From NCBI RefSeq assembly GCF_003990915.1, contig NZ_BHXQ01000002.1, positions 124,001 through 188,000 of the forward strand: DNA of 64,000 nucleotides, given 5' to 3'. Made by a program: the position numbers and the translations under genes. Positions within the stretch are counted from its first letter, which is position 1. The number at the start of each line of letters is the position of its first letter. The notes beneath the pieces are model-generated. The model searched no databases. It was not told where the DNA came from and was given only the letters and a program-made list of their open reading frames with translations. This document shows positions 18,753 to 27,700 of this stretch, in pieces. The stretch is from Chryseotalea sanaruensis. GTDB lineage: Bacteria > Bacteroidota > Bacteroidia > Cytophagales > Cyclobacteriaceae.

Positions 18753-19331
18753 ATGTTAAAAGCAACGCCTAAAAACGTAAGTATATATCTGGAGTCAAAT
18801 CCAAACCCTAATTCACTGAAATTTGTCGTAAACGACATGCTAGTGCCAGAAGGCATGAGCTTCGATTTTCCAGATAAGGCCAGTGCTGCCAAGGCTCCCC
18901 TTGCGCTCGAGCTTTTCGACTTCCCTGAAGTTGAGCGCGTTTTTTACATGAGTAATTTTATAACGGTATCGAAAAAAGACGGAGTTGAGTGGCTTGAAAT
19001 TCAACATGCGATTCGTGACCACATCAAAAAATTCCTGGAGTCGGATAAGGCTATTATTGAAGTAAGTGATGCCGACTTTGCTCCTGAACAAGAGGAGACT
19101 GAAACCATCAAGAAAATAAAAACCATCTTGGATGAATACATCCGCCCTGCGGTTGAGCAAGATGGTGGAGCTATTACCTTTCACTCATTTATAAACGGCA
19201 TTGTGAGTGTTAAGCTACAAGGCTCATGCAGCGGTTGCCCTTCATCTACCATTACATTGAAAGCAGGTATTGAAAACCTTTTTACCCGTATGATGCCCGA
19301 TGAAGTAAAATCTGTCGAGGCTTTAGGCTAA
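18753..19331 (+). CDS. Nfu/NifU-like Fe-S cluster scaffold protein
   Basis: 192 residues. An Nfu N-terminal domain (about 6-90; ESNPNPNSLKF, MSFDFPDKASA, FYMSNFITVSK) is followed by a NifU C-terminal domain (about 115-190; IRPAVEQDGGAI and the cluster-binding CxxC in GSCSGCPSSTITLKAGIEN). Nfu proteins carry a 4Fe-4S cluster and pass it to target enzymes. This two-domain form is the usual one in aerobic Bacteroidota. A promoter-like pair of boxes lies just upstream. Confidence 0.95.
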   Translation: MLKATPKNVSIYLESNPNPNSLKFVVNDMLVPEGMSFDFPDKASAAKAPLALELFDFPEVERVFYMSNFITVSKKDGVEWLEIQHAIRDHIKKFLESDKAIIEVSDADFAPEQEETETIKKIKTILDEYIRPAVEQDGGAITFHSFINGIVSVKLQGSCSGCPSSTITLKAGIENLFTRMMPDEVKSVEALG

Positions 19332-19346
19332 GTGTAGTTATTTTAA

Positions 19347-19562
19347 TTATTCAATAGATTCAAGGTAGAGATCCTCTACCTTTTTTCTTGCCCAAGGTGT
19401 TTTTCTAAAAAAAGTCAAACATGATTTAATACTGGGATCATACCGAAAACAATTTACGGGTATTCGATCACCTAACTCTTCCCATCCATATTTATCCACT
19501 AAAAATTCTAAAATAGCAGCTAGTGTTTTTCCGTGTAACGGATTGTTTTTCTGTTCACTCAT
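19347..19562 (-). CDS. VF530 family (DUF2132) small DNA-binding-type protein
   Basis: 71 residues with all family hallmarks: [25 protein letters not shown], an [11 protein letters not shown] turn and [15 protein letters not shown]530 proteins are compact helical proteins thought to bind nucleic acid; the exact role is unknown. Its ATG directly abuts the stop of the upstream gene, with no base between, so the two are probably translated together. Confidence 0.9.
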   Translation of the reverse strand: MSEQKNNPLHGKTLAAILEFLVDKYGWEELGDRIPVNCFRYDPSIKSCLTFFRKTPWARKKVEDLYLESIE

Positions 19563-20036
19563 TTATGCAATTTTTTTAATAGCTCTTGTATAATCCCCTT
19601 GTTCATCTTCAGGTAATTTAGCCAGCACACTAGCAATCTTTTTGAGTTGCTGTTGGTAAAGATTATAAAGTACAGTGCCGGTAGTAAGTGGCAGGTTTTG
19701 TGCAAGCATCCTCTCGCAAAAGTAAATGCGTATTTCCAATTCAGTTTGTGGCAAGCCTGAATATTTAATTTGCCGGTTCGCATAACGAAGTATCTTTCGC
19801 AACACCTTCTTAGCCAGGTAAAGATTTTTGTTGGCTACATCGGTAAACAGGTCATCAATTTCAGTCTTTATAGATTGAATATATCCAGCCTCATCCTGTG
19901 CTTCAAATAGCAAATAGTTGAGTAACTCCTTATTCTCCTTTTTGTAGCGGGCTAGTCTTAAGCACAGCAGCTGAATGTCTTTCGAACTTATATTAACCAG
20001 CTCCTTTCTGATATCATTTACAGATGCACTAACCAT
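19563..20036 (-). CDS. Conserved helical protein, unknown function
   Basis: 157 residues, predicted mostly alpha-helical and rich in Leu, Lys and Glu, with no signal peptide. Recognisable stretches are ISSKDIQLLCLRLARYKKENKELLNYLLFEAQDE and RKILRYANRQIKYSGLPQTE. I have seen similar uncharacterised proteins in Bacteroidota but know no function. It forms a two-gene unit with the VF530 protein behind it. Confidence 0.75.
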   Translation of the reverse strand: MVSASVNDIRKELVNISSKDIQLLCLRLARYKKENKELLNYLLFEAQDEAGYIQSIKTEIDDLFTDVANKNLYLAKKVLRKILRYANRQIKYSGLPQTELEIRIYFCERMLAQNLPLTTGTVLYNLYQQQLKKIASVLAKLPEDEQGDYTRAIKKIA

Positions 20037-20076
20037 GATTTTTCTTATATTTTATTATAAAGGGGGCTTAAACCCA

Positions 20077-20162
20077 ATGTCGTTTAGTTAAGACTTTTTT
20101 TGGCCTCACCTCCAGTCCTCTCCAAAGGAGAGGATGAATATGGAAGCTTAACTAACCGACAT
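20077..20162 (+). mobile_element. MITE-like element, copy 1
   Basis: An 86-bp element with 16-bp terminal inverted repeats: ATGTCGTTTAGTTAAG on the left and CTTAACTAACCGACAT on the right (one mismatch). The core reads GGCCTCACCTCCAGTCC then the small hairpin CCTCTCC/GGAGAGG. Related copies lie at 33805-33892 (same orientation) and 43576-43661 (opposite). It contains no gene and no target duplication is obvious. It lies just upstream of the TPR kinase gene. Confidence 0.75.
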
Positions 20163-20259
20163 CAGTTTTAAACCGGGAGTTGATAAAGCGCTCAATTTAA
20201 AGAAAGGTTTTTTGTTTAAAGACCTTTTGTTAAATTGAAGTAACCAACCTGCCCCCCTC

Positions 20260-22224
20260 GTGAAGTATTTGTCTGTATTGCTATGCCTTTTTGTGGTGAC
20301 TCATTTATTGGTTGCCCAGGACTTTAAAAGCGAAAAAACAATTAATGATTTATTAATAGCGCTACCCACCCTACTGAAAACAGATAGAGAAGCTTCTATT
20401 TTAAAGATTAATGACGCATTGCGACTTTCTGAGCGAAATGGACATTATAAATTCGGTCAACTTTGCTATTGGATGGGGGAATCATTGTTGAGTCATTCGC
20501 GCTATGATAGTGCAGGGCAATTCTATCAAAAATCAATTCCTTATCTGGAGAAGGAACAAGATGAAGCTATTTTAGGAAGAGCCTATATCGGAGCTGGCTA
20601 TGTGCTAAACTTTCAAACTCGTTTCACAGAGGCGCTGGCATTTGATCTCAAAGCAGAGAAAATTTTCAGGAAACTGAATGATCAACGCATGTTGGCCCGT
20701 AGCCTGAAGCGAATTGGCGATGACGTCTATTATCATGATGATTCCCGTGCTCAAGAAGCATTGCCTTATTATCAGGAATCGATAGCGATAAGCCAAGCTG
20801 AGAAGGATACTTTAAACAGCATAAGGGCACTCAATGCCATTGTAAGTATTTATACCGAAACACAGGAGTATGCCCGTGCCGATTCAGCCATGGCAGATGC
20901 TATTCGTTTAGGCGAATTAATAAAGTGTTACCGCTGCTTGGCTATCAGTTATTCTCAATGGGGTATTAATGATCATAAGCAAGGAAAATTTGAGAGCGCC
21001 ATTGCCAAATACAAGAAGGAGTTTGAAATGAACAAGCGCTTGGGAGCAGATTATGATCAGTTTTTTGTGTTCCAGAATATTGCCGAAGCATTAATTGGTC
21101 TGAAGCGTTACGATGAAGCATTAACTTACTCTGAGCAATCGTTGAAAATTGCTCAAAGCGATGTGTCCTGGAAACATCACTACGATGCCTACAAGGCTAG
21201 ATATCAGGCTTTAAAAGGCAAAGGCGATGCGGCAGGAGCTCTGCTAGCCTACGAAAAGCAAATGCAATTTCGCGATTCACTGTTCTCTGAAGAAAAAGAG
21301 AAAATACTTGGCGGTCTACGGACTACTTATGACCTGGAAAGAAAGGAGCTGCAAATTGCCGACCTTGAAAAGCAAAACATCATTAACGAATTGGAAGCTA
21401 CTACTGCACGACAGTGGCAAATAGGTCTCATAGTATTTCTAGTCTTATTAAGTGTTGTAGTGGCTGTTCTAAATAACCGATATCGACTAAAACAGCGAAC
21501 TGCTAAAGTGCTGGATGAGAAAAACAGTGAACTCCAAAAGCTGAATGGTTTTAAAGATCGCATGTTTGCAGTAATATCACACGACTTGCGCAATCCTGTA
21601 AATGCTTTTAGTATGCTAATGGAAAGTCTGCACCAGAATGTACAACACGCAACAAAAGAAGAACTTCAGGAATTTTTACAAAGTACCTTGCAGTCAGCAC
21701 GCGATTTGCAAAGCTTACTTAATAATTTGTTAGAGTGGGCCTTGGTGCAGATTGGCAGACTTCCCTATCAACCTCAGACAATTAAACTTTCAGAAGTGAT
21801 TAGCGAAAGTAGCAGCCATGTTGAGTTAATGGCTGATCAAAAAAAGATTAAGATTACAAATGAAACAAATGGAGAAATTATTTTTGCGGATAAAGCTATG
21901 ATTACTATTGTCGTGCGAAATATTCTTTCCAATGCTATTAAATTTTCTAACGTAAGCAGTTGTGTTAATATTAGTGTAAAGGAGTCTGCCAATACCATTA
22001 AAATGGCCATTCGCGATCAGGGTATGGGTATGATGCCCGAAGAACTAAACAAACTTTTTAAACAAGAAGAAAGCACACAAGATATTGGCAACTCATTAGA
22101 GAAAGGTGCAGGCATAGGCTTGTTGTTGTGCAAAGATTTAATGGATAAAAATAATGGAAGGATTAGTGTAGAGAGTGTGCAAGGAGAAGGGTCAGTTTTT
22201 TACCTTGAGTTGCCTAAGCCTTGA
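20260..22224 (+). CDS. TPR-domain sensor histidine kinase
   Basis: 654 residues from a GTG start (MKYLSVLLCLFVVTHLLVAQ is a clean signal peptide). A periplasmic tetratricopeptide region spans about 30-360 (for example AIAKYKKEFEMNKRLG and RYDEALTYSEQSLKIAQ). One membrane helix follows (about 388-405) and then HisKA with His441 in AVISHDLRNPVNAF. The HATPase carries RNILSNAIKFS, DQGMGM and GAGIGLLLCKDLM. The downstream LuxR regulator, 32 bases away, is its likely partner. TPR kinases of this layout are a Bacteroidota speciality; the ligand is unknown. Confidence 0.94.
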   Translation: MKYLSVLLCLFVVTHLLVAQDFKSEKTINDLLIALPTLLKTDREASILKINDALRLSERNGHYKFGQLCYWMGESLLSHSRYDSAGQFYQKSIPYLEKEQDEAILGRAYIGAGYVLNFQTRFTEALAFDLKAEKIFRKLNDQRMLARSLKRIGDDVYYHDDSRAQEALPYYQESIAISQAEKDTLNSIRALNAIVSIYTETQEYARADSAMADAIRLGELIKCYRCLAISYSQWGINDHKQGKFESAIAKYKKEFEMNKRLGADYDQFFVFQNIAEALIGLKRYDEALTYSEQSLKIAQSDVSWKHHYDAYKARYQALKGKGDAAGALLAYEKQMQFRDSLFSEEKEKILGGLRTTYDLERKELQIADLEKQNIINELEATTARQWQIGLIVFLVLLSVVVAVLNNRYRLKQRTAKVLDEKNSELQKLNGFKDRMFAVISHDLRNPVNAFSMLMESLHQNVQHATKEELQEFLQSTLQSARDLQSLLNNLLEWALVQIGRLPYQPQTIKLSEVISESSSHVELMADQKKIKITNETNGEIIFADKAMITIVVRNILSNAIKFSNVSSCVNISVKESANTIKMAIRDQGMGMMPEELNKLFKQEESTQDIGNSLEKGAGIGLLLCKDLMDKNNGRISVESVQGEGSVFYLELPKP

Positions 22225-22256
22225 TAAGCAAGAGTATTGATTGACTATTTATAAAC

Positions 22257-22895
22257 ATGAGTGCTGCCCTTAAAATTTTTTTAGTTGATGATCATAAACT
22301 AGTAAGAGATGGTGTGCGAGCCATGTTGCTGGGTAATATCGGTTTTAAAGTTGTGGGTGCAGCTGGTAATGCCGATGAATTCTTTAGTCAAATGGACGAG
22401 GCTAATCCGGATATTTGCGTGTTGGATGTGCAGCTGCCAGGCAAGAGCGGGATGGAAATAGCTGAAACCCTAAAAAGCAAACATCCTAAAATTAAAATCT
22501 TAATTCTCACTGCTTTAAAAGATGATGCCCCGGTTAAGCAGTGTCGTGATATAGGTGTAGATGGAATGATCTCTAAAGATTCTGGCAAGGATACCTATCT
22601 GGAAGCATTAGAAGCTTTAAAAGCTGGGCGCACTTTTTATGCAGGACAGTTTACAGAATTATTATTAAAAGCATCGCAAGGTAAAAGTGATGCGATGGCT
22701 TCTCTCTCTGATCGAGAATTAGATTTTGTAAGAGCCTTTGCTAAAGGTTTGTCGCATAAAGAGATTGCAGATCAGTTAAATATTTCACCACGAACTGTAG
22801 AAGTTCATAAGAAAAATGTAATGGATAAGTTGAAATTCGGTAATGATGTCGACTTGATCAAGTTTGCAATTAGAGAAGGACTCTCTACTCTTTAG
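22257..22895 (+). CDS. NarL/LuxR-type response regulator
   Basis: 212 residues. Receiver domain (VDDHKLVRDG; phospho-acceptor Asp57 in CVLDVQLPGKSG; Lys in MISKDSGK) plus a C-terminal LuxR helix-turn-helix (LSDRELDFVRAFAKG, KEIADQLNISPRTVEVHKKN). Partner of the TPR kinase 32 bases upstream. The next two transcription units (beta-helix protein and giant adhesin) share a conserved leader box and are candidate targets. Confidence 0.95.
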   Translation: MSAALKIFLVDDHKLVRDGVRAMLLGNIGFKVVGAAGNADEFFSQMDEANPDICVLDVQLPGKSGMEIAETLKSKHPKIKILILTALKDDAPVKQCRDIGVDGMISKDSGKDTYLEALEALKAGRTFYAGQFTELLLKASQGKSDAMASLSDRELDFVRAFAKGLSHKEIADQLNISPRTVEVHKKNVMDKLKFGNDVDLIKFAIREGLSTL

Positions 22896-22961
22896 TTGTT
22901 GGTGATTAGTTGTTCGTTGTTTGTGGGTTACCAATTTTCTATTCGAACAACGACCAACTAA
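22891..22961. repeat. GTTGTT/AACAAC microrepeat, copy A
   Basis: GTTGTTCGTTG-type words on the left and CGAACAACGACCAACTAA on the right form an imperfect inverted repeat in the spacer after the LuxR regulator. Related stretches are at 24579-24651, 36380-36440 and 40045-40133. Confidence 0.6.
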
Positions 22962-22979
22962 GTACATCCCCTCATCACC

Positions 22980-23000
22980 TTTACGGTATTTCCCTACTAC
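22980..23000 (+). promoter_or_regulatory. Conserved leader box upstream of beta-helix gene
   Basis: TTTACGGTATTTCCCTACTA plus one C matches the box at 24672-24692 at 19 of 21 positions. Both lie 78-79 bases before their ATG. A second shared stretch, TATT(T)CACTAAACCC, lies just before each start. The box may be an operator or an mRNA leader element, possibly for the adjacent LuxR regulator. Confidence 0.5.
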
Positions 23001-23057
23001 CGATGCGTAGTGTTTAAGGGCAGCTTTGCGTTACCTTATTCACTAAACCCTCGCATA

Positions 23058-24470
23058 ATGAAATCATTAAAAAAACACCTGATTCCAGCAGGAATCTTTG
23101 CGTTGATTATTACAGGAATATGTATTTCGACTGTTTCTTTTGGACAGTTGGATAAATTGAAAAAGACAATTCCTAAGCAAGCAACACCAGCGCCAAAAGC
23201 CGAAACGAAATCGTCTGCACAGCCTAATCAGCAAACAGCAGCACCAACTGTCATGGCTGCTGGAAAAACAATTTATGTAAACCCTTCCGGGAATAACTCG
23301 AATGAAGGCACCGACAAAGCCGCCCCTATGAAAAACCTCGATAAAGCGCTGGCTAAAGCAGTAGCGGGCGATCGCATTAATATGAGCGAGGGCACCTACT
23401 TCGGAACATTTGGTGTTGGGTATTGGGAAATAAACGTGGCAGTTCAAATTTATGGTGGCTATTCATCAGATTTTTCAGCACGAGATCCATTTAAGTACTT
23501 AACTGTTTTACAGCCACCCGTTGATGCTTTTGACAAGAGCGCTAACCGGAATGTACTGGATATGAAGAAACCCTTAAGCGGTGTTGTTATTGATGGTTTG
23601 ATCTTCGAAGGAGGATTAAAAGCGCCTTATAATAATGACCCCGATCCAAAAAAGTCAGGACGCTGCGAAGGTTGCGAATCTGGAATGATGCTGGTAGGGC
23701 CGGGTCAGAAAAACCCTGAAGGTGTAATGCTTGTATTACATGGTAATAATCATGTGGTGCGTAATTGTGTTTTTGTTAACTCCAGCTTTGGAGGTGTGCG
23801 TGCAAAAATTGGTCAGGCAGGTGCTGGCGATATTGAAATAGCCAATAACATTTTTGTTGGTAATCGCATGTTTGGTATTGAAGGTTTCGGTTTGAAAGGA
23901 CAAAAGCCGGTGGAGGGCCAGATCAACATTCATCATAATACTATTTTATTTTCGTGGAGTAGATTGAAAGATTTAGGAGACTTTGGTTACGGTATTAATG
24001 TACAGAATGATGCAGCCTTTAAAATACATGATAACATCATAGGCCTCAATATTTCAGCGGGCATTTCATCACAACGTTTTAATAAGGATTTGTATATCGA
24101 TAATAACCTGTTTATGGGTAATAAGAAAAAAGATTTTTGGTTTACACCAGCCAGCAGTGTAAACATTGTTATTGACGCAACAGAGTTTGGTGATGTAGAG
24201 ATACCGAGTGCAAGGGGTAATGTTAACCAAGCCCTGAAACTACCACTGAACACGGCATATTTCAATGGTTTTATAAATGTACAGTATAGTGAGAAAACAG
24301 ATTATGATCCTAATTCACAAGCTAATCAGTTGCGTGCGGCATTAGGTCAAAACAAACAAGGCACTATTCAATCTACGGTAAGTATGTTTGCCAACCGTTA
24401 TCCATGGAAGGAGACGTTGAAATTAGTAGGCGTGGATGCCACACATGGAGTTCAAGCTTTTAAGGAATAG
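23058..24470 (+). CDS. Secreted right-handed beta-helix (DUF1565-type) protein
   Basis: 470 residues from the ATG at 23058, which gives a proper signal peptide (MKSLKKHLIPAG... TVSFGQ). An upstream in-frame ATG at 23010 would add 16 unlikely residues. After a Pro/Ala/Lys-rich linker comes the DUF1565 opening TIYVNPSGNNSNEGTDKAAP and MKNLDKALAKAVAGDRI. A parallel beta-helix follows (HGNNHVVRNCVFVNSSFGG, DIEIANNIFVGNRMFGIEG, INIHHNTILFSW). Such folds are found in polysaccharide lyases and adhesins; no catalytic residues can be assigned. It shares its leader with the giant gene downstream. No T9SS domain is seen. Confidence 0.88.
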   Translation: MKSLKKHLIPAGIFALIITGICISTVSFGQLDKLKKTIPKQATPAPKAETKSSAQPNQQTAAPTVMAAGKTIYVNPSGNNSNEGTDKAAPMKNLDKALAKAVAGDRINMSEGTYFGTFGVGYWEINVAVQIYGGYSSDFSARDPFKYLTVLQPPVDAFDKSANRNVLDMKKPLSGVVIDGLIFEGGLKAPYNNDPDPKKSGRCEGCESGMMLVGPGQKNPEGVMLVLHGNNHVVRNCVFVNSSFGGVRAKIGQAGAGDIEIANNIFVGNRMFGIEGFGLKGQKPVEGQINIHHNTILFSWSRLKDLGDFGYGINVQNDAAFKIHDNIIGLNISAGISSQRFNKDLYIDNNLFMGNKKKDFWFTPASSVNIVIDATEFGDVEIPSARGNVNQALKLPLNTAYFNGFINVQYSEKTDYDPNSQANQLRAALGQNKQGTIQSTVSMFANRYPWKETLKLVGVDATHGVQAFKE

Positions 24471-24493
24471 ATAAACCGGCATCACAATTTTTT

Positions 24494-24527
24494 AGGTCTT
24501 TTCGCTTAAGTGGAGAGGCCTTTTTTT
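24494..24527 (+). terminator. Intrinsic terminator after beta-helix gene
   Basis: AGGTCTTTTC pairs with GGAGAGGCCT (ten pairs, three G-T) around an eight-base loop and runs into T7. Confidence 0.75.
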
Positions 24528-24578
24528 ACGCCCTAATTTTCAAGGAATAGTTGGATGAAGGACTTGCTTCGATTTGAA

Positions 24579-24651
24579 TTGTTGTTTGTTGCCAGTTATA
24601 GATTGTTCAGGGTCAATAATACGAACAGCAACCAACCAATAACAAACAACT
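24579..24651. repeat. GTTGTT/AACAAC microrepeat, copy B
   Basis: TTGTTGTTTGTTGCCAG on the left and CAACCAACCAATAACAAACAAC on the right, separated by a short AT-rich stretch; same family as 22891-22961. Confidence 0.6.
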
Positions 24652-24671
24652 ACGTAATCGCCCCCATCATA

Positions 24672-24692
24672 TTTACGGTTTTGCCCTACTAC
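24672..24692 (+). promoter_or_regulatory. Conserved leader box upstream of giant adhesin gene
   Basis: TTTACGGTTTTGCCCTACTA plus one C, 79 bases before the ATG at 24751; partner of the box at 22980. The equal distance supports 24751 as the functional start. Confidence 0.5.
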
Positions 24693-24750
24693 TCTTGTCT
24701 TTAATTAAAAGGGATTTTTACAACGCCTTATTTCACTAAACCCCTCACTA

Positions 24751-27700
24751 ATGAAACTTTTTGCACAAACAAGATTAACATCTTCTATTAAAATGAAGCA
24801 ATTCGCCCGATCAAAAATTAAGATCGGGATACTACTACTTCTACTCGTAGTTAGCAATAGAATAAATGCCCAGCTTTTGCCTGGTACTTATAATCCGGTT
24901 ATTAACTCAAATGTCAATCCTGTATCGGCCGCTGGCCTCCGTTACTTTACAAATGCTTCTTTAACAAAAGGCTCTGGTAATATTGTTGTATCAACAAGCC
25001 CTGGGGGAGTATGGGAGAATATTGCTGTTTCAAGCACTTCTGTTACAATAACTCCGATAGCTAGCCCGGCAGGTTTCTACGTTGATATTAAATTTAGAAG
25101 ACCAGTACCTGATGGTGTGCAGGTAAGTATAAGTATTCCATCCTCTGCCTTTAACACAAGCGCAGTTGGTGGCTTCGGAGGTATTAATGCATGGCAATTC
25201 AACACCAATCCTTCTGGCCCTATTTTATATAGTCGTACTCCGGCAATTGGTGCTCAATTAACGGCATCTCCTTCAAACATCGTATTAGATTTTCATGAGA
25301 ATATCTTCAAAGGTTCTGGTTCCATATTGTTAAAGAATAGAAATTCGGGAAATATTATTCAATCAATAAATGTAACATCGTCTGATGTTACTATCCTTAC
25401 AGGTTCCGGGTCTCCCAGAACGGCTGTAATCAATTTACCTACGGCCTTACCTGAGGGGTCGGATATAATTTTAGAAATGCCTGCTGGCGTTTTCAAAGAT
25501 GGTGGTAATGTAAATTCTATCGCTGTAAACGATACTCAATCTTGGTTTAGAGTAGTTGACTCAACGCCACCCACGTTACTGTCAGTAACGCCAGCCCACC
25601 AGTCTACCATTAACATTACAGATCGTCAGATTACCTTGACCTTTAGTGAGCCTGTATTTCGTTATCCAGGAAGTATTTTTTTCTTCAATAGAAGCACAGG
25701 TGCAGTGATTTATCAAGCTACAGCTTCCTCACCCGATGTTGTTCAAACTGGAAACACACTGACTATTACAAGACCAAGCAATTGGCCATTAGGTATTACA
25801 ATTGCTGTTCGTATTGGTTCAAATTATTTATCGGATTTAGCTGCTAATTTTTGGCCAGGGTTTTCAACTAATAATGATTATTATTTTACAACCTGCTCTC
25901 CTGTGACTCCGGGCATTTCTATCGCGCTTACTGCAGGTAGTAGCCCCGCGTGTGCCGGACAAACGCATACATTTACAGCAACACCCACTAATGGAGGGAC
26001 TTCACCAAGTTACCAATGGAAAGTAAATGGGGTTAATGTGGGAACCAATAGCCCCACGTTTACAACTTCAACATTATCTGGTGGGGTGAATGGTATAACC
26101 TGCGTGCTAACCAGTAATGCAGCTTGTGTTTCTACCCCAACCGCCACATCTGGTAATATTTTTGTATCTATTCAAAATCCACTTACACCATCAGTTTCAA
26201 TAACATCAATACCTGCCAACACAACCATTTGCGCAGGCAACTCAACAACCTTTTATGCAAATCCCGTAAATGCAGGTGCTTCACCGACTTACCAATGGAA
26301 GGTGAACGGAGCGAACGTTGGAACAAATCAAAACAGTTTTACAACTACTTCGTTAACCAACGGCCAGGTAGTAACGTGTGTAATTACACGTGATGATAAT
26401 GGGTGTGTAACATCCACAACCGCAACCTCCAATACTATAACCATGACTGTTGGATCATTGCCTGCACAGCCTAGTGATATTGTGGGTAACACTACTGTAT
26501 GTCAGGGAAGCAGTAATGCTTATAGTGTTACAAATGTGAGTGGAACTACTTACACATGGGATACGGGAAATGCAGGTACTATTACCGGTAGCGGTAACAC
26601 TGTAAACATAACATGGAATTCATCCGGAGCTAAAACCTTAACGGTTTACGCTTCTAATTCTTGTGGTACAGCCATTGCCAGAACCTTGGCTGTAACAGTA
26701 GATGCAACCCCTGCACAACCAAGCGGAATCGTGGGTTCAACTGCGCCTGGACAAAATCAATCCACTCAATATTCTGTTACCAACGAGTCAGGAATAACCT
26801 ATGCTTGGAATGCTGGCTCAGGCGGAACGGTTACCGGTAGCGGCAATGCAGTAAGTATTCTCTGGACAACCGCGGGAGCAAAAACCATAACAGTTACGCC
26901 TTCCTCATCGTGTGGTTCGGGTACAGCCAGAACGTTGAGTGTGACGGTTGGTGCAGCCTGTACCATCCCTGCACAACCTAGTATTATTACAGGAAGTGCC
27001 ACCGCATGTACAGAAAGTAGCGGAACGTATAGCGTAACCGAAGTAGGTGGTGTTAGCTATACTTGGAATGCTGGTGTGGATGGTAATGTTTCCGGTTCAG
27101 GAAATTCAGTGAACTTAATTTGGACGTCCATCGGCACAAAGACCGTAACGGTTACACCATTTACAGATTGTGGCACAGGAACGCCAAGAACGCTGACAGT
27201 AGTTGTTTCATCATTGCCGGCACAACCGTCAGCCATTACCGGAAACACAACTGCGTGCATTAATTCATCTAACACTTATAGTGTTACTAACGTAAGTGGT
27301 GTATCCTATATGTGGGATACCGGAGGCAAAGGAACAATTACCGGATCGGGCAACAGTATTAGTGTACAATGGACTGCAGCAGGAGCCAACACACTAACTG
27401 TAATACCATCGAATGGTTGTGGTGCTGGCTTGGCACAATCTTTATCTGTAATTGTAAACACGTTACCTGCAGGTACAAGTGCTATTGCCGGATCAAATTT
27501 AATGTGTACCGGAGCATCCAGTACCTATGATGTTACGAACGTAAGTGGCGTAACTTATACATGGAGTGCAGGTGCTGGCGGAGCGGTGAGCGGTTCAGGA
27601 AATTCTGTTTCTATTAGTTGGTCAACGGGTGGTGAAAAAGTAGTACAAGTCACTCCTTCCAATTCTTGTGGTAGCGGTTCACCTACAACTTTTTCTGTTT

